The position numbers were made by a program, and so were the translations under genes. From positions 1 to 8,109 of the forward strand of contig CAZMUD010000051.1 in the NCBI GenBank assembly GCA_964569715.1: 8,109 nt of DNA, in the 5' to 3' direction. Position 1 is the stretch's first letter. Each line of letters begins with the position of its first letter. This stretch comes from CAZMUD01 sp964569715 (GTDB lineage: Bacteria > Chloroflexota > Dehalococcoidia > Dehalococcoidales > UBA2162). This document shows, in pieces, positions 1 through 6,037 of this stretch. Under the pieces are notes generated by a model. That model made no database searches and was not told where the DNA came from. It worked only from the letters and a program-made list of their open reading frames with translations.

Positions 1-50
1 TATCCTTCCCCCTCTCCTTTGAAGGAGAGGGGGATTAAGGGGGTGAGGTA
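1..50. repeat. Palindromic G/C-run repeat just beyond the proS stop
   Basis: The segment holds a strong inverted repeat. Bases 7-19 pair with 22-34 (13 bp, or 11-12 bp with a realistic loop around TTGA). It is followed by a G-rich tail resembling CCCCCTTAATCCCCC on the minus strand. Bases 7-26 are the exact reverse complement of 1966-1985, so this belongs to the same repeat family as the two larger intergenic copies. It begins 5 nt past the proS stop codon. The hairpin could stabilise or end the proS transcript, but no U-tract follows it on the minus strand, so I do not call it an intrinsic terminator. The element may extend beyond the window edge. Confidence 0.7.
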
Positions 51-55
51 GATAA

Positions 56-1753
56 CTAATCTCTAATAAGCTCCTTGAGTCTGGTAACCGCTTCCTCCAG
101 CGGCATGAGCTGAGGCTCTTTCTCCGAGCGCCATTTTACCTCAACGCTATTTGTCTCCAGGGTGCGGGGGCTGATGGTAACCCGGGCAGGTATTCCCAGG
201 AGGTCAGCATCGTTGAATTTTACCCCCGGGGATTCATTACGGTCATCAAAAAGCACCTCTAAGCCCTGTGCCGTAAGGTCAGCATACAGGTTTTCAGCCG
301 TAGCCACCACCTGAGGATTTTCCCCATATAAGGGGCAAAGATAGAGGTGATAAGGGGCAATAGCTAACGGCCAGATAATACCCTTATCATCGTGGTTCTG
401 CTCTATGGCGGCGGCTAGCAACCTGCCCAGTCCGATACCATAAGACCCCATGACAATAGGGTGGGATTGTCCGCTTTGGTCAATAAACAAGGCACCTAGC
501 TTTTGGCTGATGAAAGTGCCAAGTTTGAAGGTGTGCCCTACCTCAATCCCATGGGTGGATAATAATTTACCTCCGCACTTAGGGCACCCATCCCCGGCGC
601 GGGCCCGGGCTATATCAGTCATCAGGTCAGCCTTGAAATCCCTCGGGTAGTTGACATTTCTAAGGTGGGTATCGGGCTTATTGGCGCCAGCAATAAAGTT
701 GGCTGCTGAGGTTATCGAGTCATCGGCAATAACTTTGATGCTACTTATACCTATCGGAGAGGCTGAGCCGGCTACTATGCCAGCTTCTATTATCTCGGCT
801 TCGGTGGCTATGCGGAACTCAGAACAGCCTAAAGCGTTTTTGAGTTTTACTTCGTTCACCTCAAGGTCGCCTCTAATAACGGCAAAGATGAGCTTGCCAT
901 CGGCGATATAGAATACTGCTTTAAGGGTGCGATTCTGGGGTGCTTTTAAGAAATTTGATACCTCTTCAATAGTAGCCATACCTGGCGTCTTGACCTCTTC
1001 CAGTGGTAGTGGCTCGTCGCCTTCTATCTTCTCTTTAACACTTTCAGCCTTATCCGCATTGGCTACATATTTACAATCAGGGCAATGGATAATTTCATCC
1101 TCACCGCTTTCGGTGATAAGCATAAATTCGTGTGACTCCTTGCCCCCGATGGCACCGCTATCAGCTTCAACGATGAGGGTAGGGAGACCACAGCGAGCGT
1201 AGATATTCTGGTACGCCTGGAGCATCTTGTTATAGCTCTGGTCTAGACCCTCTTCATCGACATCAAAGCTATAGAGGTCCTTCATGGTGAACTCGCGGAC
1301 TCTAATCAGTCCGGCTCTGGGGCGAGGCTCATCACGGAACTTGGTCTGGATTTGATACAGCAGGAGAGGCAGGTCACGGTAGCTTTGCACATTGTATTTT
1401 ACCAGTTCAGTAATGACTTCTTCGTGGGTTGGTCCCAGAGCTAGCTTGCGGTCTCGGCGGTCGTAGAGGGTAAACAGCCCTTGGCCAAAGGCCAGGTCTC
1501 GCCCTGTTTCCTGCCACAGCTCTAGAGGCTGGAGAACAGGGAGCATTAGCTCCTGTCCGCCGGCTTTATCCATCTCCTGGCGGATTATATTCTCTATTTT
1601 CTTCAGTGCTCTCCAGGCTAAGGGCAGATAGGAATAAACCCCGGCAGCTACCTGGCGTATCATCCCGGCTCTCAGTAGTAGCTGGTGGCTGATGGTGTCC
1701 GCCTCGGCTGGGAGCTCTCTTTGGGTCTTACCGAATAGCTTTGATATGCGCAC
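56..1753 (-). CDS. proS: Prolyl-tRNA synthetase, bacterial type with editing domain
   Basis: Class II aminoacyl-tRNA synthetase that charges tRNA(Pro) with proline in the cytoplasm. At 565 residues it matches the usual bacterial ProRS length (about 570). Visible parts are a motif 1 region around residues 36-75, the GPTHEE loop at 107-112, motif 2 with FRDEPRPR from 139, and motif 3 with GIGLGR at 439-444. The inserted YbaK-like editing domain spans about 255-365, with the expected lysine at 278 and a GxxxP loop at 329-333. A C-terminal anticodon-binding domain runs from about 465. CxxC pairs at 224-227 and 390-393 flank the editing domain and may bind a structural zinc. The start is GTG at 1751-1753, the only sensible one before the conserved N-terminus, with a weak GGGGTG Shine-Dalgarno 4 nt upstream. 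It lies 306 nt from the lipoprotein gene and probably has its own promoter. The identification is secure. Confidence 0.97.
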   Translation of the reverse strand: MRISKLFGKTQRELPAEADTISHQLLLRAGMIRQVAAGVYSYLPLAWRALKKIENIIRQEMDKAGGQELMLPVLQPLELWQETGRDLAFGQGLFTLYDRRDRKLALGPTHEEVITELVKYNVQSYRDLPLLLYQIQTKFRDEPRPRAGLIRVREFTMKDLYSFDVDEEGLDQSYNKMLQAYQNIYARCGLPTLIVEADSGAIGGKESHEFMLITESGEDEIIHCPDCKYVANADKAESVKEKIEGDEPLPLEEVKTPGMATIEEVSNFLKAPQNRTLKAVFYIADGKLIFAVIRGDLEVNEVKLKNALGCSEFRIATEAEIIEAGIVAGSASPIGISSIKVIADDSITSAANFIAGANKPDTHLRNVNYPRDFKADLMTDIARARAGDGCPKCGGKLLSTHGIEVGHTFKLGTFISQKLGALFIDQSGQSHPIVMGSYGIGLGRLLAAAIEQNHDDKGIIWPLAIAPYHLYLCPLYGENPQVVATAENLYADLTAQGLEVLFDDRNESPGVKFNDADLLGIPARVTISPRTLETNSVEVKWRSEKEPQLMPLEEAVTRLKELIRD

Positions 1754-1778
1754 TTTTCACCCCGTTCTTTGTTTATCT

Positions 1779-1807
1779 ATCTTACACTTTTGAGTTTTTA
1801 TTTGTAA
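1779..1807 (-). promoter_or_regulatory. Candidate sigma70-type promoter for proS
   Basis: On the minus strand, TTACAA (1802-1807) and TAAGAT (1779-1784) are separated by 17 nt. The -10 matches the consensus at 4 of 6 positions but the -35 at only 3. The tract between is A-rich. A transcript would start near 1772 and leave a leader of about 18 nt before the GTG start. It sits at the proS-proximal end of the repeat-filled gap, which suits a gene cut off from its upstream neighbours. The call rests on position and a weak match only. Confidence 0.35.
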
Positions 1808-2028
1808 CCCCATCCCCCTGTATCCCCCTTCCCCTTGAGCGTAGACCTCTCCCTTTCTTAAAGGGAGATAGTGAGGGATTTTAAATCCCCCTGCTTCCCC
1901 CTTTGCCAAAGGGGGAAGGTTGTTGTAAGAGGGGCTTCGCCTCTCTTTGACTCTCCTCTAGTTATTCCTTCAAAGGAGAGGGGGAGGAGTGGTTTTTGAA
2001 GGTGCTTCGCCCCTTCAAGCTTCCCTTT
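1801..2028. repeat. Intergenic palindromic repeat, copy 1 (proS / lipoprotein gap)
   Basis: This non-coding stretch fills most of the 306-nt gap between proS and the lipoprotein gene. It shares ordered blocks with 3655-3820 in the same orientation. Bases 1812-1836 match 3666-3690 with one mismatch. The stretch around 1909-1957 matches 3700-3747 with one indel and a few changes. Bases 2010-2027 match 3803-3820 exactly (18 nt). It contains four nested hairpins: 1848-1868 (9 bp), 1894-1918 (11 bp), 1927-1947 (9 bp with one wobble, TTC loop) and 1996-2018 (7+2 bp, TTC loop). Bases 1966-1985 repeat the element at 7-26 in inverted orientation. None of the hairpins has a following U-tract on the minus strand. 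It looks like a composite REP/MITE-like element with no coding capacity. Confidence 0.75.
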
Positions 2029-2059
2029 ATGTCTGGGCGTCTGCTAGAGGCCACAATGC

Positions 2060-2515
2060 CTACTCCAAAGCATCAGCCGTGCTCTCAAGAAGGTAAACGA
2101 AGAACGAAAGCAATGCTTCGTCGCTAAAGGTCTCTATTATTGCCTCAAATTTCGCTGTTAGCTTAGGGTCTTCGACATCCATAATCTTGTCTCGCCACTC
2201 AAGAAAGGAAACCGCAGACTCAGCGTCTGTCATTCCTTCTAGCTCACCCGTTATGGCTGGAATGAAAATGGCATTAAGAATTTCAATCCTAGCCTTGCCC
2301 TGCTCCAGCTTTCCCTTTATACTTTCAAGCTCACTCTCCTTGGCAGACAGTTCGGTGTCCTTTGCCGATAAATCAGCTTGCAGTGATTGAATTTCAGTCT
2401 GAGCGGTAGCGAGGTCGCTACTCACCTTGTCATAATCTTCCTGAGGTACTCCGCATGAAGTCATAAGGAAGAGCACCAAAACTAATGCCATACCTATTAC
2501 AATAGCCTTCTTCAT
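2060..2515 (-). CDS. Small coiled-coil lipoprotein of unknown function
   Basis: I do not recognise a family. The 151-residue product starts with a lipoprotein signal: MKK, a hydrophobic stretch at 4-18, then M-T-S-C with the putative lipidated cysteine at 21. Met at -3 is a little off the usual Leu/Val/Ile, but the rest fits. Residues about 26-82 form a likely coiled coil with heptads such as LSAKDTE-LSAKESE (49-62). Residues 83-151 look helical and acidic, and contain no cysteine or obvious catalytic motif. The protein is therefore probably membrane-anchored and extracytoplasmic, with a rod-like N-terminal half. The ATG at 2513-2515 has an excellent AAGGAGG 5 nt upstream. It lies 79 nt after ispG and 306 nt before proS, breaking an otherwise familiar gene order. 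The strong RBS, signal peptide and coherent heptads make it a real gene; its role is unknown. Confidence 0.88.
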   Translation of the reverse strand: MKKAIVIGMALVLVLFLMTSCGVPQEDYDKVSSDLATAQTEIQSLQADLSAKDTELSAKESELESIKGKLEQGKARIEILNAIFIPAITGELEGMTDAESAVSFLEWRDKIMDVEDPKLTAKFEAIIETFSDEALLSFFVYLLESTADALE

Positions 2516-2519
2516 TATC

Positions 2520-2529
2520 GCCTCCTTAA
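2520..2529 (-). promoter_or_regulatory. Strong ribosome binding site of the lipoprotein gene
   Basis: On the minus strand TTAAGGAGGC ends 4 nt before the ATG at 2515 (GGAGG to ATG is 5 nt), which is near the ideal Shine-Dalgarno. It is the strongest RBS in the window and fixes the start of the lipoprotein gene. The same ten bases recur 51 nt upstream at 2571-2580. Confidence 0.85.
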
Positions 2530-2554
2530 TAGATAGTAGCTTCCTACATCCCCA

Positions 2555-2563
2555 TTTATATCA
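2555..2563 (-). promoter_or_regulatory. Candidate extended -10 promoter for the lipoprotein gene
   Basis: In the 79-nt gap after ispG the minus strand reads TGATATAAA, an extended -10 element (TGn followed by TATAAA, one base off TATAAT). No good -35 is seen 16-18 nt upstream, which extended -10 promoters can tolerate. Transcription would start near 2548 and give a leader of about 33 nt that contains the strong RBS. This would let the lipoprotein gene be expressed apart from the ispG transcript. It is inferred from sequence match only. Confidence 0.4.
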
Positions 2564-2570
2564 TTTTAGA

Positions 2571-2580
2571 GCCTCCTTAA
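2571..2580 (-). repeat. Upstream duplicate of the lipoprotein RBS decamer
   Basis: TTAAGGAGGC occurs here on the minus strand and again at 2520-2529. This copy is followed 7 nt later by ATG ATA TAA, so it fronts only a two-codon reading frame. It may be a local duplication or chance recurrence of a Shine-Dalgarno-like string. I see no evidence that the tiny frame is used. Confidence 0.6.
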
Positions 2581-2594
2581 AGAATTTTGTTTGC

Positions 2595-3662
2595 TTAGAA
2601 ACTTCTTACCTCCCTCATTAAAGCTACCACAAAATCTTTTTCCTCAACCGTCCCAATCTTTTTGCCTTTTTTGAAGAGGACGGCTTTGCCTTTGCCGCAG
2701 GCGATGCCCACATCAGCGTCTTTGGCTTCGCCGGGTCCGTTGACCACGCAGCCCATCACGGCTACTTTTATCGGCTTATCAATCTTTACTAGCTCTTTCT
2801 CTACCGCCTCAGCCAGTTTCACAATATCAACCTCAGTTCTTCCACAAGAAGGACAGCTGACCAGTATCGGTCCGTGCTGGCGCAGGTTCAGGCTTTTCAG
2901 GATTTCATATCCAGTAATAACCTCTTCCCTGGGGTGGGCGGTCAGGGAAACCCGTATAGTGTCACCAATGCCCAGGTAAAGCAGGGTGCTGATGCCCACG
3001 GTGCTGCGGATAATACCTGTCCTTGGCGTGCCGGCTTCGGTAATGCCTATGTGAAGAGGGTAGGGGATTTTCTGGGCGATGTCCTGATAGGCTTCAATGG
3101 TAGTCGGCACATCGAAGGCTTTAAGGGAGACCTTAATCAGGTCAAAGTCCAAACTTTCCAGTAGCTTTATCTGGTGTAAGGCAGCTTCTACCATCTGTTG
3201 AGCGGTGGTTAGCTCTGGATTTGCCGTTTTGGGCAGGCTGCCGGCATTTACCCCGATGCGGATAGGGGCGTTTCTTTCCTTAGCCGCCTGAGCTATGGCA
3301 GCGACCTTTTCCGGGTCACTGATATTGCCTGGATTTAAGCGGAGTCCGTCAGCACCAGCCTTCAGTGCGGCTAAAGCCAGCCGATAATCAAAGTGAATAT
3401 CAGCAATTAAAGGGATGGGGATACCCTTTTTTATAGCGCCTATAGCCTGTGCTGCCTGGCTATCAGGCACTGCCACTCGCACCAGCTCGCAGCCACAATC
3501 TTCAAGTTCCTTGATTTGTCGGATAGTTGACATAACATCACGGGTATCTGTATTGGTCATAGATTGCACCACAATGGGGGCATCTCCACCGACAGTTACC
3601 CTGCCAATTTGGATGGGTTTGCAGACTCGGCGAGGATTCATAGAGTTGTTTATCTTTATCAC
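2595..3662 (-). CDS. ispG: 4-hydroxy-3-methylbut-2-en-1-yl diphosphate synthase (IspG/GcpE)
   Basis: Iron-sulfur enzyme of the MEP pathway that reductively converts methylerythritol cyclodiphosphate to HMBPP. The 355-residue length is typical of the short bacterial form with no extra middle domain. The N-terminal TIM-barrel part contains VVQSMTNTDTRD (31-42), and RLNPGN at 108-113. The C-terminal part carries the [4Fe-4S] ligands Cys270 and Cys273 (CPSCGR) and Cys305 within GCVVNGPGE, plus the conserved Glu312. All key residues are present. The start given is GTG at 3660-3662, preceded by GGGGGA only 4 nt away. That string is part of the repeat lying upstream, and an ATG at residue 8 (3639-3641) leads directly into the conserved core, so the true start is uncertain. 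Dxr, an earlier enzyme of the pathway, is encoded two genes upstream in the same cluster. Confidence 0.96.
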   Translation of the reverse strand: MIKINNSMNPRRVCKPIQIGRVTVGGDAPIVVQSMTNTDTRDVMSTIRQIKELEDCGCELVRVAVPDSQAAQAIGAIKKGIPIPLIADIHFDYRLALAALKAGADGLRLNPGNISDPEKVAAIAQAAKERNAPIRIGVNAGSLPKTANPELTTAQQMVEAALHQIKLLESLDFDLIKVSLKAFDVPTTIEAYQDIAQKIPYPLHIGITEAGTPRTGIIRSTVGISTLLYLGIGDTIRVSLTAHPREEVITGYEILKSLNLRQHGPILVSCPSCGRTEVDIVKLAEAVEKELVKIDKPIKVAVMGCVVNGPGEAKDADVGIACGKGKAVLFKKGKKIGTVEEKDFVVALMREVRSF

Positions 3663-3820
3663 CCTATCCCCCTTTATCCCCCTTCCCCTTATTAAGGGGA
3701 AGGGGGAAGGTTATGTAAGAGAGGCTTCGCCTCTCTTTAACTCTCCTAGATACTTCTCTAGAGCAGGGGCAAGCCTCTCTTTGATTCTCCTTTAGTATTT
3801 TCCCCCTTCAAGCTTCCCTT
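3655..3820. repeat. Intergenic palindromic repeat, copy 2 (ispG / rseP gap)
   Basis: This is the second copy of the element at 1801-2028, in the same orientation and shorter. It contains a perfect 14-bp stem with a 3-nt ATT loop (3677-3707), a perfect 9-bp stem with a TTC loop (3717-3737), and a partial duplicate of the latter near 3765-3791. CCTCTCTTTRAYTCTCCT appears at 3730-3747 and 3774-3791, and also at 1940-1957 in copy 1. Bases 3803-3820 equal 2010-2027. The clear match to copy 1 starts at 3666, but weaker similarity (15 of 18 bases over 3655-3672 against 1801-1818) runs into the first codons of ispG. No U-tract follows the stems on the minus strand. No reading frame is supported here. 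Confidence 0.75.
3677..3707. repeat. 14-bp perfect hairpin upstream of ispG
   Basis: Bases 3677-3690 are fully complementary to 3694-3707, with a 3-nt loop. It is one of the strongest predicted hairpins in the window. On the minus strand it would lie in the ispG leader, ending 14 nt before the GTG. It could impede read-through from rseP, protect RNA ends, or be a relic of the repeat. No U-run follows on either strand, so it is not a standard terminator. Confidence 0.7.
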
Positions 3821-3821
3821 G

Positions 3822-3835
3822 GTAAATGTATTTAC
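3822..3835. promoter_or_regulatory. Short AT-rich dyad just after rseP
   Basis: GTAAATGTATTTAC has 6-bp arms around a 2-nt centre. It lies between the rseP stop codon and the end of repeat copy 2, one base after the stop. The shape resembles a small operator, but no partner regulator or promoter is visible nearby, and a short AT-rich dyad can arise by chance. Confidence 0.25.
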
Positions 3836-3836
3836 T

Positions 3837-4901
3837 TTAGGGTATCAGGCTTCCTCCACTTACGATGCGTATAATGTCCTGGTAGGTAACGGCCAGGATA
3901 AATGCGATTATCATAGCGAAGCCAATAGCATGCACCAGCCCTTCAGTCTTTGGCTTGATGCGCTTGCCCCGGCGCACCCACTCCAGAAGGACAAAGGCAA
4001 TTCGGCCGCCATCCAGGGCGGGGAGTGGGAATATATTGATTATAGCCAGGTTAATGCTGATAAAGGCGGCAAATTCCAGTAACGGGCTAATTCCAGCCTT
4101 AGCTATCTCCCCCGTCATTTGAGCAATACCTATCGGTCCTGTCACTTCCACCGGTATTGCCCCAATAATCATAGTGATTACCCCGTTCTTGAATAGAACG
4201 AAGATTTCTATACAGTCACCGACTCCCAGGGGTATTGCTTTCCAGAAGGGGTAATGTTGGCTAGTGGTGGTTGGATTTGAGGTAGTGATTGCAATTCCAG
4301 TTGCCCCTTGACCTTCAGGTGGCTTCCATCGGGGTATGACCTGAACATTCTCTATAGTTGAATCACTGTGCTGGACAACTATGGTAATCTCCTTGCCCAG
4401 ATTGAGCTGGATATAGCGGGACAGCTCACTATTGTTGTTCATTGGTTTCCCATTTACGCTGAGGAGGGTATCTCCAGGTTTAATACCTGCCCTGGCGGCT
4501 GGGGAATCCGGGGCTACTTCTTCTACCATTACCTGTCCGATTACCAGGTTATGGGGAATCATAAAAGCAATTGAGAGGAGGAGGAGGGGTAGCAGGAAAT
4601 TCATCAGTGAGCCGGCACTGAGAACCAAAAGTCTGGTGCCGATGCTTTTACTGGCTAAGCTTCCCGGCACCTTGGGGTCTTCTTCACCAGCCATTTTGAC
4701 AAAACCACCCAGTGGTATCGCGTTCAGTGAATATAGTGTTTCACCCCGTTTTATTGATAGTAGTCGCGGGGGAAAACCAAGACCAAACTCGTCCACTCTC
4801 ACTCCCGTTGCTCTGGCACTAACGAAATGCCCGAGCTCGTGGACAAGAATAAGCACCGCTATCATAACGAGAAAGGATATAATTGAAATCAGTATTGTCA
4901 T
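3837..4901 (-). CDS. rseP: RseP-family site-2 (M50) intramembrane zinc metalloprotease
   Basis: Membrane-embedded protease of the RseP/RasP family, which cuts anti-sigma factors and signal-peptide remnants within the membrane. Residues 1-24 form the first membrane segment carrying HELGH (21-25), with two zinc-binding histidines and the catalytic glutamate. About 89-115 is a second segment. A single PDZ domain lies at about 119-190, with GIKPGD at 139-144. The third zinc ligand is Asp297 in the LDGGR stretch (296-300), inside a third segment, and about 322-342 is a fourth. At 354 residues with one PDZ domain it is shorter than the two-PDZ E. coli enzyme (about 450). The ATG overlaps the dxr stop as ATGA, and GGAG (4909-4912) lies 7 nt upstream inside dxr, so translation is probably coupled. 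No anti-sigma factor is encoded in the window, so the substrate is unknown. Confidence 0.94.
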   Translation of the reverse strand: MTILISIISFLVMIAVLILVHELGHFVSARATGVRVDEFGLGFPPRLLSIKRGETLYSLNAIPLGGFVKMAGEEDPKVPGSLASKSIGTRLLVLSAGSLMNFLLPLLLLSIAFMIPHNLVIGQVMVEEVAPDSPAARAGIKPGDTLLSVNGKPMNNNSELSRYIQLNLGKEITIVVQHSDSTIENVQVIPRWKPPEGQGATGIAITTSNPTTTSQHYPFWKAIPLGVGDCIEIFVLFKNGVITMIIGAIPVEVTGPIGIAQMTGEIAKAGISPLLEFAAFISINLAIINIFPLPALDGGRIAFVLLEWVRRGKRIKPKTEGLVHAIGFAMIIAFILAVTYQDIIRIVSGGSLIP

Positions 4902-6037
4902 CGATTATCTCCAGTGATAAACTGCATGATTTTTTCTCTCGCCCAGGCATCGGCTGCCATAATTTCCTCTAGAGTGGGGTGGGCTATGGCTTCGTGTTCT
5001 TCCAGCGTCTGCTCTACAAGCCTGGCGATATCAGTAAATTTGATGCGTTGAGACAGGAAGAGCTCAACAGCTACCTCATCGGCGGCACAAAGCACTGCCG
5101 GGTAGGTTTCTCCTTTCTTCCCTGCTTCAATAGCTAACTTGAGGCAAGGGAATGTATCAAAATCAGGTTGCTCAAAGGTCAGGTTTTCAATATTGCTCCA
5201 GTCAAGCCTGGGAAGTCGTGGGTTGGGCAGGCGCTCAGGATAAGATAGGGCGTATTGAATGGGTAAGCGCATATCGGGGTGACTTAACTGAGCTTTGGTT
5301 GAGCCATCTATGAATTCTACCATAGAGTGTATAATACTCTGGGGGTGGATTAGAACCCTGATGTTATCAATGGGAATGTCAAATAGCCAGCGGGCTTCAA
5401 TTATCTCGAGCCCCTTGTTCATCAGGGTAGCTGAGTCAATGGTGACCTTTCTTCCCATCTGCCAGGAGGGGTGCCTTAAAGCCTGCCTTGCGGTAACGCC
5501 GTATAGCTCTGCCGGTGAATAATGACGGAAAGGCCCGCCTGAGGCAGTCAGGATAAGCTGGGCTGCCGGCTGTGTTTCACCCCTCAGGCACTGCCATATA
5601 GCGCTATGCTCACTATCAATGGGTAGAATCTGGGCAGCATTTAGTTTCGCCTCGTTGGTGATAATCTCACCGGCCATAACTAGTGATTCCTTGTTGGCCA
5701 GGGCAACATTTTTGCCAGCCTTTACCGCCGCCAGTGTCGGGCTTAGCCCTGATTTTCCAGAGGTAGCTATGACCACAGTGTCCACCTGGGGGTGACTGGC
5801 AATATCTTCTAGCGATAGAAGTTCGTACTCTGCATCAGCCAGGCCCCTTTTGTCCTGGTAGTAAACGAATCTAGGTTTGAATTCGTTGATTTGCTTTGCT
5901 AGTAAATCAAGGTTCTTCCCGGCGGTTAGCCCGACTACCTGAAACCGGTGAGGTAGGGCACGGACCACCTCAAGTGTTTGCTGCCCTATGGAGCCGGTTG
6001 AGCCCAGGATAGCTAATTGCTTTACGGTGTTATCCAT
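4898..6037 (-). CDS. dxr: 1-deoxy-D-xylulose 5-phosphate reductoisomerase
   Basis: First committed enzyme of the MEP isoprenoid pathway. It converts DXP to 2-C-methyl-D-erythritol 4-phosphate using NADPH and a divalent metal, and is the fosmidomycin target in this family. Residues 12-18 (GSTGSIG) form the NADPH-binding loop and 115-118 is NKES. The metal ligands are Asp141 and Glu143 (in IDSEHSA) and Glu211 (in NKGLE). Ser166 and His189 match known substrate-binding positions, and Trp192 lies in the flexible loop. The 379-residue length is slightly under E. coli's 398. The ATG lies inside the end of cdsA (16-nt overlap, different frame) and has no visible Shine-Dalgarno. No other in-frame start is available before the conserved GSTGSIG, so initiation probably depends on ribosomes finishing cdsA. 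Confidence 0.97.
   Translation of the reverse strand: MDNTVKQLAILGSTGSIGQQTLEVVRALPHRFQVVGLTAGKNLDLLAKQINEFKPRFVYYQDKRGLADAEYELLSLEDIASHPQVDTVVIATSGKSGLSPTLAAVKAGKNVALANKESLVMAGEIITNEAKLNAAQILPIDSEHSAIWQCLRGETQPAAQLILTASGGPFRHYSPAELYGVTARQALRHPSWQMGRKVTIDSATLMNKGLEIIEARWLFDIPIDNIRVLIHPQSIIHSMVEFIDGSTKAQLSHPDMRLPIQYALSYPERLPNPRLPRLDWSNIENLTFEQPDFDTFPCLKLAIEAGKKGETYPAVLCAADEVAVELFLSQRIKFTDIARLVEQTLEEHEAIAHPTLEEIMAADAWAREKIMQFITGDNR

Noticed and set aside
1996..2018. Hairpin after the lipoprotein gene as an intrinsic terminator
   Set aside because: In the minus-strand RNA the stem is followed by A residues, not U. The T-run lies on the wrong side, and the hairpin is part of the repeat.
1801..2028. 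CRISPR array or tandem repeat
   Set aside because: The repeated blocks are irregular in length and spacing, are palindromic, and have no constant spacer size. No cas gene is nearby.
2556..2564. ATG ATA TAA leader peptide
   Set aside because: Two codons with no conserved residue run or attenuator structure. It overlaps the candidate -10 element and is most likely chance.
3415..3795. 126-codon plus-strand open frame running from ispG into the repeat
   Set aside because: It is antisense to the conserved ispG N-terminus and continues through palindromic repeat sequence, so it is a shadow frame.
3663..3836. Promoter for ispG in the rseP-ispG gap
   Set aside because: No -35/-10 pair with acceptable spacing was found. 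The best partial match (TTGCCC and TATCTA) has only a 14-nt spacer.
4432..4917. 161-codon plus-strand open frame opposite rseP
   Set aside because: It lies wholly antisense to a gene with intact catalytic motifs. Its translation is rich in Ser, Thr and Pro with no domain, and it lacks a credible RBS.
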